64,000 nucleotides of DNA from Eudorina sp. 2006-703-Eu-15. Taxonomy: Eukaryota > Chlorophyta > Chlorophyceae > Chlamydomonadales > Volvocaceae. Position 1 is the first letter of the stretch. The number at the start of each line of letters is the position of its first letter. The translations under genes were made by a program, and so were the position numbers. Location: contig BDSI01000050.1 in NCBI GenBank assembly GCA_003117195.1, positions 797,054 through 861,053 on the forward strand, written 5' to 3'. This document shows, piece by piece, positions 44,329 through 54,833 of this stretch. The notes under the pieces are model-generated. The model saw only the letters and a list, made by a program, of their open reading frames with translations, was not told the origin of the DNA and made no database searches.

Positions 44329-45131
44329 AAAGCAACCTGTCAGTCCAAAAGTCAGTGAGTCTGTCAGAAATACAGCGAGTTATTTCGAGAGACAGCGAGT
44401 CAGTCAAAGAGACATCAAGTTAGTCCAAAAGTCAGGGAGTCAGTAAGAAAGTCAGCCAGTCAGTCAGATAGACAGCCAGTCAGTCAGAAATCAGTGAGTC
44501 AGTCAGAAAGTCAGCCACCAGCCAGAAAGTCAGGGAGTCAGTCAGAAAGTCAGGCAGTCAGTCAGAAAGTCAGCCAGTCAGGAAAAATGTCAGCAAGTCA
44601 ATCAGAAGGTCAATGAGTTAGTCAGAACGTCAGTGAGTCAGTAAGTTAGTGAGTTAGTCCTAAAGTCAGCCAGTCAGTCAGAAAGTTAGTGATACAGTCA
44701 GAAAGTCAGTGAGTCAGTCAGAAAGTCAGTGATTCAGTCAGACAGTCAGCGAGTCAGTGAGAAAGTGAGCCAGTCAGTCAAAGAGACTTGAAGTCAGTCC
44801 AAACGTCAGTGAGTCAGTCCAAACGTCAGTGAGTTAGTCAAAAAGTCAGCATGTTTGTCAGAAAGTCATAGATACAGTCAGAAATTCAGTGAGTCAGTCA
44901 GAACATCAGTAAGTCAGTCAGGAAGTCAGCATGTCAGTCCGATAATCAGCAAGTCAGTCAGAAAGTCAGTGAGTTATACAGAAGTCAGTGAGTCAGAGTG
45001 AGTCAGTCAGAAATTCAGCAAGTCAGTCAGATAGTCTGTCAGTTAGTCAAAGAGACATCCAGTCAGTCCAAAAGTAAGTGAGTCAGTCTGAAAGCCAGTG
45101 AGTCAGTCAGAAAGTCAATAAGTCAGTCAGA
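44329..45131. repeat. Satellite segment A10 (803 bp)
   Basis: Matches A9 in length and in the CCACCAGCCAG and CAGGAAAAATG variants. Confidence 0.92.
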
Positions 45132-46124
45132 CAAGTAGGGGTCGGCTTCCTCGAAGCCGGAAAAAGGGCGGGGCCCCTATAATCCGTACAGGCCGCTTGC
45201 TTCAGAAAGAAAACTCTATTACCGCGCAACAGTTTGAGAGAGTGAAAGGTTGCCATTGGGGGTGTCGTTGATGTTGAAGGGGGATCGGCGTGCATAGATT
45301 CACCAAGCCCAAACACGTCGGCAGCCCCGAAACCATCCTGCAGTACGCGCCGCCGGTGACGGCGGTCATCGTATCGGCACTATGGTAACGATAATGCACT
45401 ACCACATCCGTCTGTGAAGCAGATGATCACAAAGCAAGCTTGAAGCATCCTTGTTTTGCCGTGAAACTGTAGTTGTTTGGTCCGTTGGCAGGCATGCAAC
45501 CCTTCAGTTGCACGCCCTCAGCAGACGTGAACCTCTAAAGTTTGCTATCAATAGTTACATAGCAAATGTAAGGCAAAAACAGGGTGCGAAAAAGCCGCGG
45601 TGAGACCCGGACTTTGGGCCATCGGAACTGGAGAACTCGTTGGCACTCGGTACGCTATCCCTTTGCATCTTGAAACTTTGATTCAATACATATTGTTGAA
45701 TTGTATTCATCTGGCAAGACAGAAAGGCAAATCTTGATGTTGGTGGTATCTTGATGTTTAAACATCAGAACACTATCGAAGTTCAATTTAGCACGCGCCG
45801 CCCATTCCTAATTCAAGTATTCATCACGCGGCACCCGTTGCAACAAATATGAGCGCGAGAGGCGTTGGTTGGATGTTGACTCAGGTCCATGGGGACCGCG
45901 GAGCTTTACTTTGACCGTTTGTGCGCAAAGAATTTTTTTCAGCCAAACCAAAGTTACCTTGCAATAGAGGACAATTAATATGACAAACATAGCGAATTAG
46001 TTTAGCGGATAATGAACGTTTTGCCGTTACCGGACACATGGACACACACACACACACACACGGACATGGGCAATCCTAGGGGGCGGGGCCCCCCGAACGC
46101 GCTTCGCGCTGGGGCCCCGCCCAA
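45132..46124 (-). mobile_element. S10
   Basis: GGTCCGTTGGCAGG and ACACATGGACAC are shared with S12 but not S11. Private changes are GATAATGCAC, GACTCAGGTCC and one C fewer in the left run. Confidence 0.75.
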
Positions 46125-46927
46125 AAAGCAACCTGTCAGTCCAAAAGTCAGTGAGTCTGTCAGAAATACAGCGAGTTATTTCGAGAGACAGCGAGTCAGT
46201 CAAAGAGACATCAAGTTAGTCCAAAAGTCAGGGAGTCAGTAAGAAAGTCAGCCAGTCAGTCAGATAGACAGCCAGTCAGTCAGAAATCAGTGAGTCAGTC
46301 AGAAAGTCAGCCACCAGCCAGAAAGTCAGGGAGTCAGTCAGAAAGTCAGGCAGTCAGTCAGAAAGTCAGCCAGTCAGGCAAAATGTCAGCAAGTCAATCA
46401 GAAGGTCAATGAGTTAGTCAGAACGTCAGTGAGTCAGTAAGTTAGTGAGTTAGTCCTAAAGTCAGCCAGTCAGTCAGAAAGTTAGTGATACAGTCAGAAA
46501 GTCAGTGAGTCAGTCAGAAAGTCAGTGATTCAGTCAGACAGTCAGCGAGTCAGTGAGAAAGTGAGCCAGTCAGTCAAAGAGACTTGAAGTCAGTCCAAAC
46601 GTCAGTGAGTCAGTCCAAACGTCAGTGAGTTAGTCAAAAAGTCAGCATGTTTGTCAGAAAGTCATAGATACAGTCAGAAATTCAGTGAGTCAGTCAGAAC
46701 ATCAGTAAGTCAGTCAGGAAGTCAGCATGTCAGTCCGATAATCAGCAAGTCAGTCAGAAAGTCAGTGAGTTATACAGAAGTCAGTGAGTCAGAGTGAGTC
46801 AGTCAGAAATTCAGCAAGTCAGTCAGATAGTCTGCCAGTTAGTCAAAGAGACATCCAGTCAGTCCAAAAGTAAGTGAGTCAGTCTGAAAGCCAGTGAGTC
46901 AGTCAGAAAGTCAATAAGTCAGTCAGA
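46125..46927. repeat. Satellite segment A11 (803 bp)
   Basis: Standard spacer with CAGGCAAAATG in place of the CAGGAAAAATG of A9, A10 and A12. Confidence 0.92.
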
Positions 46928-47920
46928 CAAGTAGGGGTCGGCTTCCTCGAAGCCGGAAAAAGGGCGGGGCCCCCTATAATCCGTACAGGCCGCTTGCTTC
47001 AGAAAGAAAACTCTATTACCGCGCAACAGTTTGAGAGAGTGAAAGGTTGCCATTGGGGGTGTCGTTGATGTTGAAGGGGGATCGGCGTGCATAGATTCAC
47101 CAAGCCCAAACACGTCGGCAGCCCCGAAACCATCCTGCAGTACACGCCGCCGGTGACGGCGGTCATCGTATCGGCACTATGGTAACGATAGTGCACTACC
47201 ACATCCGTCTGTGAAGCAGATGATCACAAAGCAAGCTTGAAGCATCCTTGTTTTGCCGTGAAACTGTAGTTGTTTGGTCCGCCGGCAGGCATGCAACCCT
47301 TCAGTTGCACGCCCTCAGCAGACGTGAACCTCTAAAGTTTGCTATCAATAGTTACATAGCAAATGTAAGGCAAAAACAGGGTGCGAAAAAGCCGCGGTGA
47401 GACCCGGACTTTGGGCCATCGGAACTGGAGAACTCGTTGGCACTCGGTACGCTATCCCTTTGCATCTTGAAACTTTGATTCAATACATATTGTTGAATTG
47501 TATTCATCTGGCAAGACAGAAAGGCAAATCTTGATGTTGGTGGTATCTTGATGTTTAAACATCAGAACACTATCGAAGTTCAATTTAGCACGCGCCGCCC
47601 ATTCCTAATTCAAGTATTCATCACGCGGCACCCGTTGCAACAAATATGAGCGCGAGAGGCGTTGGTTGGATGTTGACTCGGGTCCATGGGGACCGCGGAG
47701 CTTTACTTTGACCGTTTGTGCGCAAAGAATTTTTTTCAGCCAAACCAAAGTTACCTTGCAATAGAGGACAATTAATATGACAAACATAGCGAATTAGTTT
47801 AGCGGATAATGAACGTTTTGCCGTTACCGGACACACGGACACACACACACACACACACGGACATGGGCAATCCTAGGGGGCGGGGCCCCCGAACGCGCTT
47901 CGCGCTGGGGCCCCGCCCAA
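46928..47920 (-). mobile_element. S11
   Basis: TACACGCCGCC and GGTCCGCCGGCAGG are shared with S13 and absent from S10 and S12, giving an every-second-copy pattern. Confidence 0.75.
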
Positions 47921-48723
47921 AAAGCAACCTGTCAGTCCAAAAGTCAGTGAGTCTGTCAGAAATACAGCGAGTTATTTCGAGAGACAGCGAGTCAGTCAAA
48001 GAGACATCAAGTTAGTCCAAAAGTCAGGGAGTCAGTAAGAAAGTCAGCCAGTCAGTCAGATAGACAGCCAGTCAGTCAGAAATCAGTGAGTCAGTCAGAA
48101 AGTCAGCCACCAGCCAGAAAGTCAGGGAGTCAGTCAGAAAGTCAGGCAGTCAGTCAGAAAGTCAGCCAGTCAGGAAAAATGTCAGCAAGTCAATCAGAAG
48201 GTCAATGAGTTAGTCAGAACGTCAGTGAGTCAGTAAGTTAGTGAGTTAGTCCTAAAGTCAGCCAGTCAGTCAGAAAGTTAGTGATACAGTCAGAAAGTCA
48301 GTGAGTCAGTCAGAAAGTCAGTGATTCAGTCAGACAGTCAGCGAGTCAGTGAGAAAGTGAGCCAGTCAGTCAAAGAGACTTGAAGTCAGTCCAAACGTCA
48401 GTGAGTCAGTCCAAACGTCAGTGAGTTAGTCAAAAAGTCAGCATGTTTGTCAGAAAGTCATAGATACAGTCAGAAATTCAGTGAGTCAGTCAGAACATCA
48501 GTAAGTCAGTCAGGAAGTCAGCATGTCAGTCCGATAATCAGCAAGTCAGTCAGAAAGTCAGTGAGTTATACAGAAGTCAGTGAGTCAGAGTGAGTCAGTC
48601 AGAAATTCAGCAAGTCAGTCAGATAGTCTGTCAGTTAGTCAAAGAGACATCCAGTCAGTCCAAAAGTAAGTGAGTCAGTCTGAAAGCCAGTGAGTCAGTC
48701 AGAAAGTCAATAAGTCAGTCAGA
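47921..48723. repeat. Satellite segment A12 (803 bp)
   Basis: Standard spacer like A9 and A10. Confidence 0.92.
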
Positions 48724-49717
48724 CAAGTAGGGGTCGGCTTCCTCGAAGCCGGAAAAAGGGCGGGGCCCCCTATAATCCGTACAGGCCGCTTGCTTCAGAA
48801 AGAAAACTCTATTACCGCGCAACAGTTTGAGAGAGTGAAAGGTTGCCATTGGGGGTGTCGTTGATGTTGAAGGGGGATCGGCGTGCATAGATTCACCAAG
48901 CCCAAACACGTCGGCAGCCCCGAAACCATCCTGCAGTACGCGCCGCCGGTGACGGCGGTCATCGTATCGGCACTATGGTAACGATAGTGCACTACCACAT
49001 CCGTCTGTGAAGCAGATGATCACAAAGCAAGCTTGAAGCATCCTTGTTTTGCCGTGAAACTGTAGTTGTTTGGTCCGTTGGCAGGCATGCAACCCTTCAG
49101 TTGCACGCCCTCAGCAGACGTGAACCTCTAAAGTTTGCTATCAATAGTTACATAGCAAATGTAAGGCAAAAACAGGGTGCGAAAAAGCCGCGGTGAGACC
49201 CGGACTTTGGGCCATCGGAACTGGAGAACTCGTTGGCACTCGGTACGCTATCCCTTTGCATCTTGAAACTTTGATTCAATACATATTGTTGAATTGTATT
49301 CATCTGGCAAGACAGAAAGGCAAATCTTGATGTTGGTGGTATCTTGATGTTTAAACATCAGAACACTATCGAAGTTCAATTTAGCACGCGCCGCCCATTC
49401 CTAATTCAAGTATTCATCACGCGGCACCCGTTGCAACAAATATGAGCGCGAGAGGCGTTGGTTGGATGTTGACTCGGGTCCATGGGGACCGCGGAGCTTT
49501 ACTTTGACCGTTTGTGCGCAAAGAATTTTTTTCAGCCAAACCAAAGTTACCTTGCAATAGAGGACAATTAATATGACAAACATAGCGAATTAGTTTAGCG
49601 GATAATGAACGTTTTGCCGTTACCGGACACATGGACACACACACACACACACACGGACATGGGCAATCCTAGGGGGCGGGGCCCCCCGAACGCGCTTCGC
49701 GCTGGGGCCCCGCCCAA
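48724..49717 (-). mobile_element. S12
   Basis: Carries the S10-type variants (GTTGGCAGG, ACACATGG) without S10's private changes. It lies 3592 bp from S10. Confidence 0.75.
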
Positions 49718-50521
49718 AAAGCAACCTGTCAGTCCAAAAGTCAGTGAGTCTGTCAGAAATACAGCGAGTTATTTCGAGAGACAGCGAGTCAGTCAAAGAG
49801 ACATCAAGTTAGTCCAAAAGTCAGGGAGTCAGTAAGAAAGTCAGCCAGTCAGTCAGATAGACAGCCAGTCAGTCAGAAATCAGTGAGTCAGTCAGAAAGT
49901 CAGCGAGCCAGTCAGAAAGTCAGGCATTCAGTCAGAAAGTCAGGCAGTCAGTCAGAAAGTCAGCCAGTCAGGCAAAATGTCAGCAAGTCAATCAGAAGGT
50001 CAATGAGTTAGTCAGAACGTCAGTGAGTCAGTAAGTTAGTGAGTTAGTCCTAAAGTCAGCCAGTCAGTCAGAAAGTTAGTGATACAGTCAGAAAGTCAGT
50101 GAGTCAGTCAGAAAGTCAGTGATTCAGTCAGACAGTCAGCGAGTCAGTGAGAAAGTGAGCCAGTCAGTCAAAGAGACTTGAAGTCAGTCCAAACGTCAGT
50201 GAGTCAGTCCAAACGTCAGTGAGTTAGTCAAAAAGTCAGCATGTTTGTCAGAAAGTCATAGATACAGTCAGAAATTCAGTGAGTCAGTCAGAACATCAGT
50301 AAGTCAGTCAGGAAGTCAGCATGTCAGTCCGATAATCAGCAAGTCAGTCAGAAAGTCAGTGAGTTATACAGAAGTCAGTGAGTCAGAGTGAGTCAGTCAG
50401 AAATTCAGCAAGTCAGTCAGATAGTCTGCCAGTTAGTCAAAGAGACATCCAGTCAGTCCAAAAGTAAGTGAGTCAGTCTGAAAGCCAGTGAGTCAGTCAG
50501 AAAGTCAATAAGTCAGTCAGA
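49718..50521. repeat. Satellite segment A13 (804 bp)
   Basis: Contains CAGCGAGCCAG and the rare CAGGCATTCAG, found otherwise only in A14. Confidence 0.92.
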
Positions 50522-51519
50522 CAAGTAGGGGTCGGCTTCCTCGAAGCCGGAAAAAGGGCGGGGCCCCCTATAATCCGTACAGGCCGCTTGCTTCAGAAAG
50601 AAAACTCTATTACCGCGCAACAGTGTGAGAGAGTGAAAGGTTGCCATTGGGGGTGTCGTTGATGTTGAAGGGGGATCGGCGTGCATAGATTCACCAAGCC
50701 CAAACACGTCGGCAGCCCCGAAACCATCCTGCAGTACACGCCGCCGGTGACGGCGGTCATCGTATCGGCACTATGGTAACGATAGTGCACTACCACATCC
50801 GTCTGTGAAGCAGATGATCACAAAGCAAGCTTGAAGCATCCTTGTTTTGCCGTGAAACTGTAGTTGTTTGGTCCGCCGGCAGGCATGCAACCCTTCAGTT
50901 GCACGCCCTCAGCAGACGTGAACCTCTAAAGTTTGCTATCAATAGTTACATAGCAAATGTAAGGCAAAAACAGGGTGCGAAAAAGCCGCGGTGAGACCCG
51001 GACTTTGGGCCATCGGAACTGGAGAACTCGTTGGCACTCGGTACGCTATCCCTTTGCATCTTGAAACTTTGATTCAATACATATTGTTGAATTGTATTCA
51101 TCTGGCAAGACAGAAAGGCAAATCTTGATGTTGGTGGTATCTTGATGTTTAAACATCAGAACACTATCGAAGTTCAATTTAGCACGCGCCGCCCATTCCT
51201 AATTCAAGTATTCATCACGCGGCACCCGTTGCAACAAATATGAGCGCGAGAGGCGTTGGTTGGATGTTGACTCGGGTCCATGGGGACCGCGGAGCTTTAC
51301 TTTGACCGTTTGTGCGCAAAGAATTTTTTTCAGCCAAACCAAAGTTACCTTGCAATAGAGGACAATTAATATGACAAACATAGCGAATTAGTTTAGCGGA
51401 TAATGAACGTTTTGCCGTTACCGGACACACGGACACACACACACACACACACACACGGACATGGGCAATCCTAGGGGGCGGGGCCCCCCGAACGCGCTTC
51501 GCGCTGGGGCCCCGCCCAA
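50522..51519 (-). mobile_element. S13
   Basis: Carries the S11-type variants (TACACGCC, CCGCCGGC) but the left-type ACAGTGTGAG. The CA run is longer than in its neighbours. It appears mosaic. Confidence 0.75.
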
Positions 51520-52323
51520 AAAGCAACCTGTCAGTCCAAAAGTCAGTGAGTCTGTCAGAAATACAGCGAGTTATTTCGAGAGACAGCGAGTCAGTCAAAG
51601 AGACATCAAGTTAGTCCAAAAGTCAGGGAGTCAGTAAGAAAGTCAGCCAGTCAGTCAGATAGACAGCCAGTCAGTCAGAAATCAGTGAGTCAGTCAGAAA
51701 GTCAGCGAGCCAGTCAGAAAGTCAGGCATTCAGTCAGAAAGTCAGGCAGTCAGTCAGAAAGTCAGCCAGTCAGGCAAAATGTCAGCAAGTCAATCAGAAG
51801 GTCAATGAGTTAGTCAGAACGTCAGTGAGTCAGTAAGTTAGTGAGTTAGTCCTAAAGTCAGCCAGTCAGTCAGAAAGTTAGTGATACAGTCAGAAAGTCA
51901 GTGATTCAGTCAGAAAGTCAGTGATTCAGTTAGACAGTCAGCGAGTCAGTCAGGAAGTGAGCCAGTCAGTCAAAGAGACTTGAAGTCAGTCCAAACGTCA
52001 GTGAGTCAGTCCAAAAGTCAGTGAGTTAGTCAAAAAGTCAGTGTGTTTGTCAGAAAGTCATAGATACAGTAAGAAATTCAGTGAGTCAGTCGGAACATCA
52101 GGAAGTCAGTCAGGAAGTCAGCATGTCAGTCCGATAATCAGCAAGTCAGTCAGAAAGTCAGTGAGTTATACAGAAGTCAGTGAGTCAGAGTGAGTCAGTC
52201 AGAAATTCAGCAAGTCAGTCAGATAGTCTGCCAGTTAGTCAAAGAGACATCCAGTCAGTCCAAAAGTAAGTGAGTCAGTCTGAAAGCCAGTGAGTCAGTC
52301 AGAAAGTCAATAAGTCAGTCAGA
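51520..52323. repeat. Satellite segment A14 (804 bp)
   Basis: Left half matches A13 (CAGGCATTCAG). Right half carries TTAGACAGTC and CAGTGTGTTTG variants typical of A1 and A2, so it is a mosaic unit. Confidence 0.92.
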
Positions 52324-53317
52324 CAAGTAGGGGTCGGCTTCCTCGAAGCCGGAAAAAGGGCGGGGCCCCCTATAATCCGTACAGGCCGCTTGCTTCAGAA
52401 AGAAAACTCTATTACCGCGCAACAGTTTGAGAGAGTGAAAGGTTGCCATTGGGGGTGTCGTTGATGTTGAAGGGGGATCGGCGTGCATAGATTCACCAAG
52501 CCCAAACACGTCGGCAGCCCCGAAACCATCCTGCAGTACGCGCCGCCGGTGACGGCGGTCATCGTATCGGCACTATGGTAACGATAGTGCACTACCACAT
52601 CCGTCTGTGAAGCAGATGATCACAAAGCAAGCTTGAAGCATCCTTGTTTTGCCGTGAAACTGTAGTTGTTTGGTCCGTCGGCAGGCATGCAACCCTTCAG
52701 TTGCACGCCCTCAGCAGACGTGAACCTCTAAAGTTTGCTATCAATAGTTACATAGCAAATGTAAGGCAAAAACAGGGTGCGAAAAAGCCGCGGTGAGACC
52801 CGGACTTTGGGCCATCGGAACTGGAGAACTCGTTGGCACTCGGTACGCTATCCCTTTGCATCTTGAAACTTTGATTCAATACATATTGTTGAATTGTATT
52901 CATCTGGCAAGACAGAAAGGCAAATCTTGATGTTGGTGGTATCTTGATGTTTAAACATCAGAACACTATCGAAGTTCAATTTAGCACGCGCCGCCCATTC
53001 CTAATTCAAGTATTCATCACGCGGCACCCGTTGCAACAAATATGAGCGCGAGAGGCGTTGGTTGGATGTTGACTCGGGTCCATGGGGACCGCGGAGCTTT
53101 ACTTTGACCGTTTGTGCGCAAAGAATTTTTTTCAGCCAAACCAAAGTTACCTTGCAATAGAGGACAATTAATATGACAAACATAGCGAATTAGTTTAGCG
53201 GATAATGAACGTTTTGCCGTTACCGGACACATGGACACACACACACACACACACGGACATGGGCAATCCTAGGGGGCGGGGCCCCCCGAACGCGCTTCGC
53301 GCTGGGGCCCCGCCCAA
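52324..53317 (-). mobile_element. S14
   Basis: TTTGAG and ACACATGG variants as in S10 and S12, but the common GGTCCGTCGG. Confidence 0.75.
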
Positions 53318-54140
53318 AAAGCAACCTGTCAGTCCAAAAGTCAGTGAGTCTGTCAGAAATACAGCGAGTTATTTCGAGAGACAGCGAGTCAGTCAAAGAG
53401 ACATCAAGTTAGTCCAAAAGTCAGGGAGTCAGTAAGAAAGTCAGCCAGTCAGTCAGATAGACAGCCAGTCAGTCAGAAATCAGTGAGTCAGTCAGAAAGT
53501 CAGCCACCAGCCAGAAAGTCAGGGAGTCAGTCAGAAAGTCAGGCAGTCAGTCAGAAAGTCAGCCAGTCAGGAAAAATGTCAGCAAGTCAATCAGAAGGTC
53601 AATGAGTTAGTCAGAACGTCAGTGAGTCAGTAAGTTAGTGAGTTAGTCCTAAAGTCAGCCAGTCAGTCAGAAAGTTAGTGATACAGTCAGAAAGTCAGTG
53701 AGTCAGTCAGAAAGTCAGTGATTCAGTTAGACAGTCAGCAAGTCAGTCAGAAAGTGAGCCAGTCAGTCAAAGAGACTTGAAGTCAGTCCAAACGTCAGTG
53801 AGTCAGTCCAAAAGTCAGTGAGTTAGTCAAAAAGTCAGTGTGTTTGTCAGAAAGTCATAGATACAGTCAGAAATTCAGTGAGTCAGTCGGAACATCAGTA
53901 AGTCAGTCAGGAAGTCAGCATGTCAGTCCGATAATCAGCAAGTCAGTCAGAAAGTCAGTGAGTTATACAGAAGTCAGTGAGTCAGAGTGAGTCAGTCAGA
54001 AAGTCAGTGAGTCAGTCAGAAATTCAGCAAGTCAGTCAGATAGTCTGCCAGTTAGTCAAAGAGACATCCAGTCAGTCCAAAAGTAAGTGAGTCAGTCTGA
54101 AAGCCAGTGAGTCAGTCAGAAAGTCAATAAGTCAGTCAGA
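53318..54140. repeat. Satellite segment A15 (823 bp)
   Basis: Last satellite unit of the window. It has an extra 20-bp unit (GTCAGAAAGTCAGTGAGTCA) before the GTCAGAAATTC motif, which explains its greater length. Confidence 0.92.
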
Positions 54141-54694
54141 CAAGTAGGGGTCGGCTTCCTCGAAGCCGGAAAAAGGGCGGGGCCCCCTATAATCCGTACA
54201 GGCCGCTTGCTTCAGAAAGAAAACTCTATTACCGCGCAACAGTGTGAGAGAGTGAAAGGTTGCCATTGGGGGTGTCGTTGATGTTGAAGGGGGATCGGCG
54301 TGCATAGATTCACCAAGCCCAAACACGTCGGCAGCCCCGAAACCATCCTGCAGTACACGCCGCCGGTGACGGCGGTCATCGTATCGGCACTATGGTAACG
54401 ATAGTGCACTACCACATCCGTCTGTGAAGCAGATGATCACAAAGCAAGCTTGAAGCATCCTTGTTTTGCCGTGAAACTGTAGTTGTTTGGTCCGTCGGCA
54501 GGCATGCAACCCTTCAGTTGCACGCCCTCAGCAGACGTGAACCTCTAAAGTTTGCTATCAATAGTTACATAGCAAATGTAAGGCAAAAACAGGGTGCGAA
54601 AAAGCCGCGGTGAGACCCGGACTTTGGGCCATCGGAACTGGAGAACTCGTTGGCACTCGGTACGCTATCCCTTTGCATCTTGAAACTTTGATTC

Positions 54695-54696
<2 letters not shown>
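54141..54696 (-). mobile_element. S15, truncated by LINE insertion
   Basis: Normal left end, then cut after GAAACTTTGATTCAAT. In other copies this continues ACATATTGTTGAATTG; here a TAA repeat follows. The remaining ~435 bp are not seen in this window. Confidence 0.85.

Positions 54697-54728
<32 letters not shown>
54695..54728 (-). repeat. (TAA)n tail of the LINE
   Basis: About 11 TAA/ATA triplets between S15 sequence and the LINE 3' UTR. On the element strand this is a (TTA)n tail. The first AAT may belong to the target, so the exact junction is ambiguous by a few bases. Confidence 0.9.
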
Positions 54729-54833
54729 GTACGCCGGCCGAAGCCTGGCGTGTATTAAGGGGGTGGGGAACTGAGGGGTGGCGTAGTCACCCCTGTATGC
54801 CCGCACCACCGGGGAAGCCTAGGTTGGTTATTA
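54729..54833 (-). other. LINE 3' UTR with stem-loop
   Basis: About 105 bp between the stop codon and the tail. It contains a 7-bp stem AGGGGTG/CACCCCT with a 7-base loop (54774-54794) and a GC-rich partial palindrome around GCCGGCCGAAGCCTGGC (54733-54749). Such structures often serve RT recognition of the template in LINEs. That role is inferred. Confidence 0.5.

Noticed and set aside
1636..54140. Telomere repeat array
   Set aside because: The unit is GTCA-based. No TTTAGGG or TTTTAGGG tracts, as used by plants and green algae, are seen.
16998..54415. Recurrent minus-strand frames of 60-67 codons in each S copy
   Set aside because: They recur only because S is repeated. They have no domain, overlap each other in different frames, and are broken by small indels in S2, S5 and S8.
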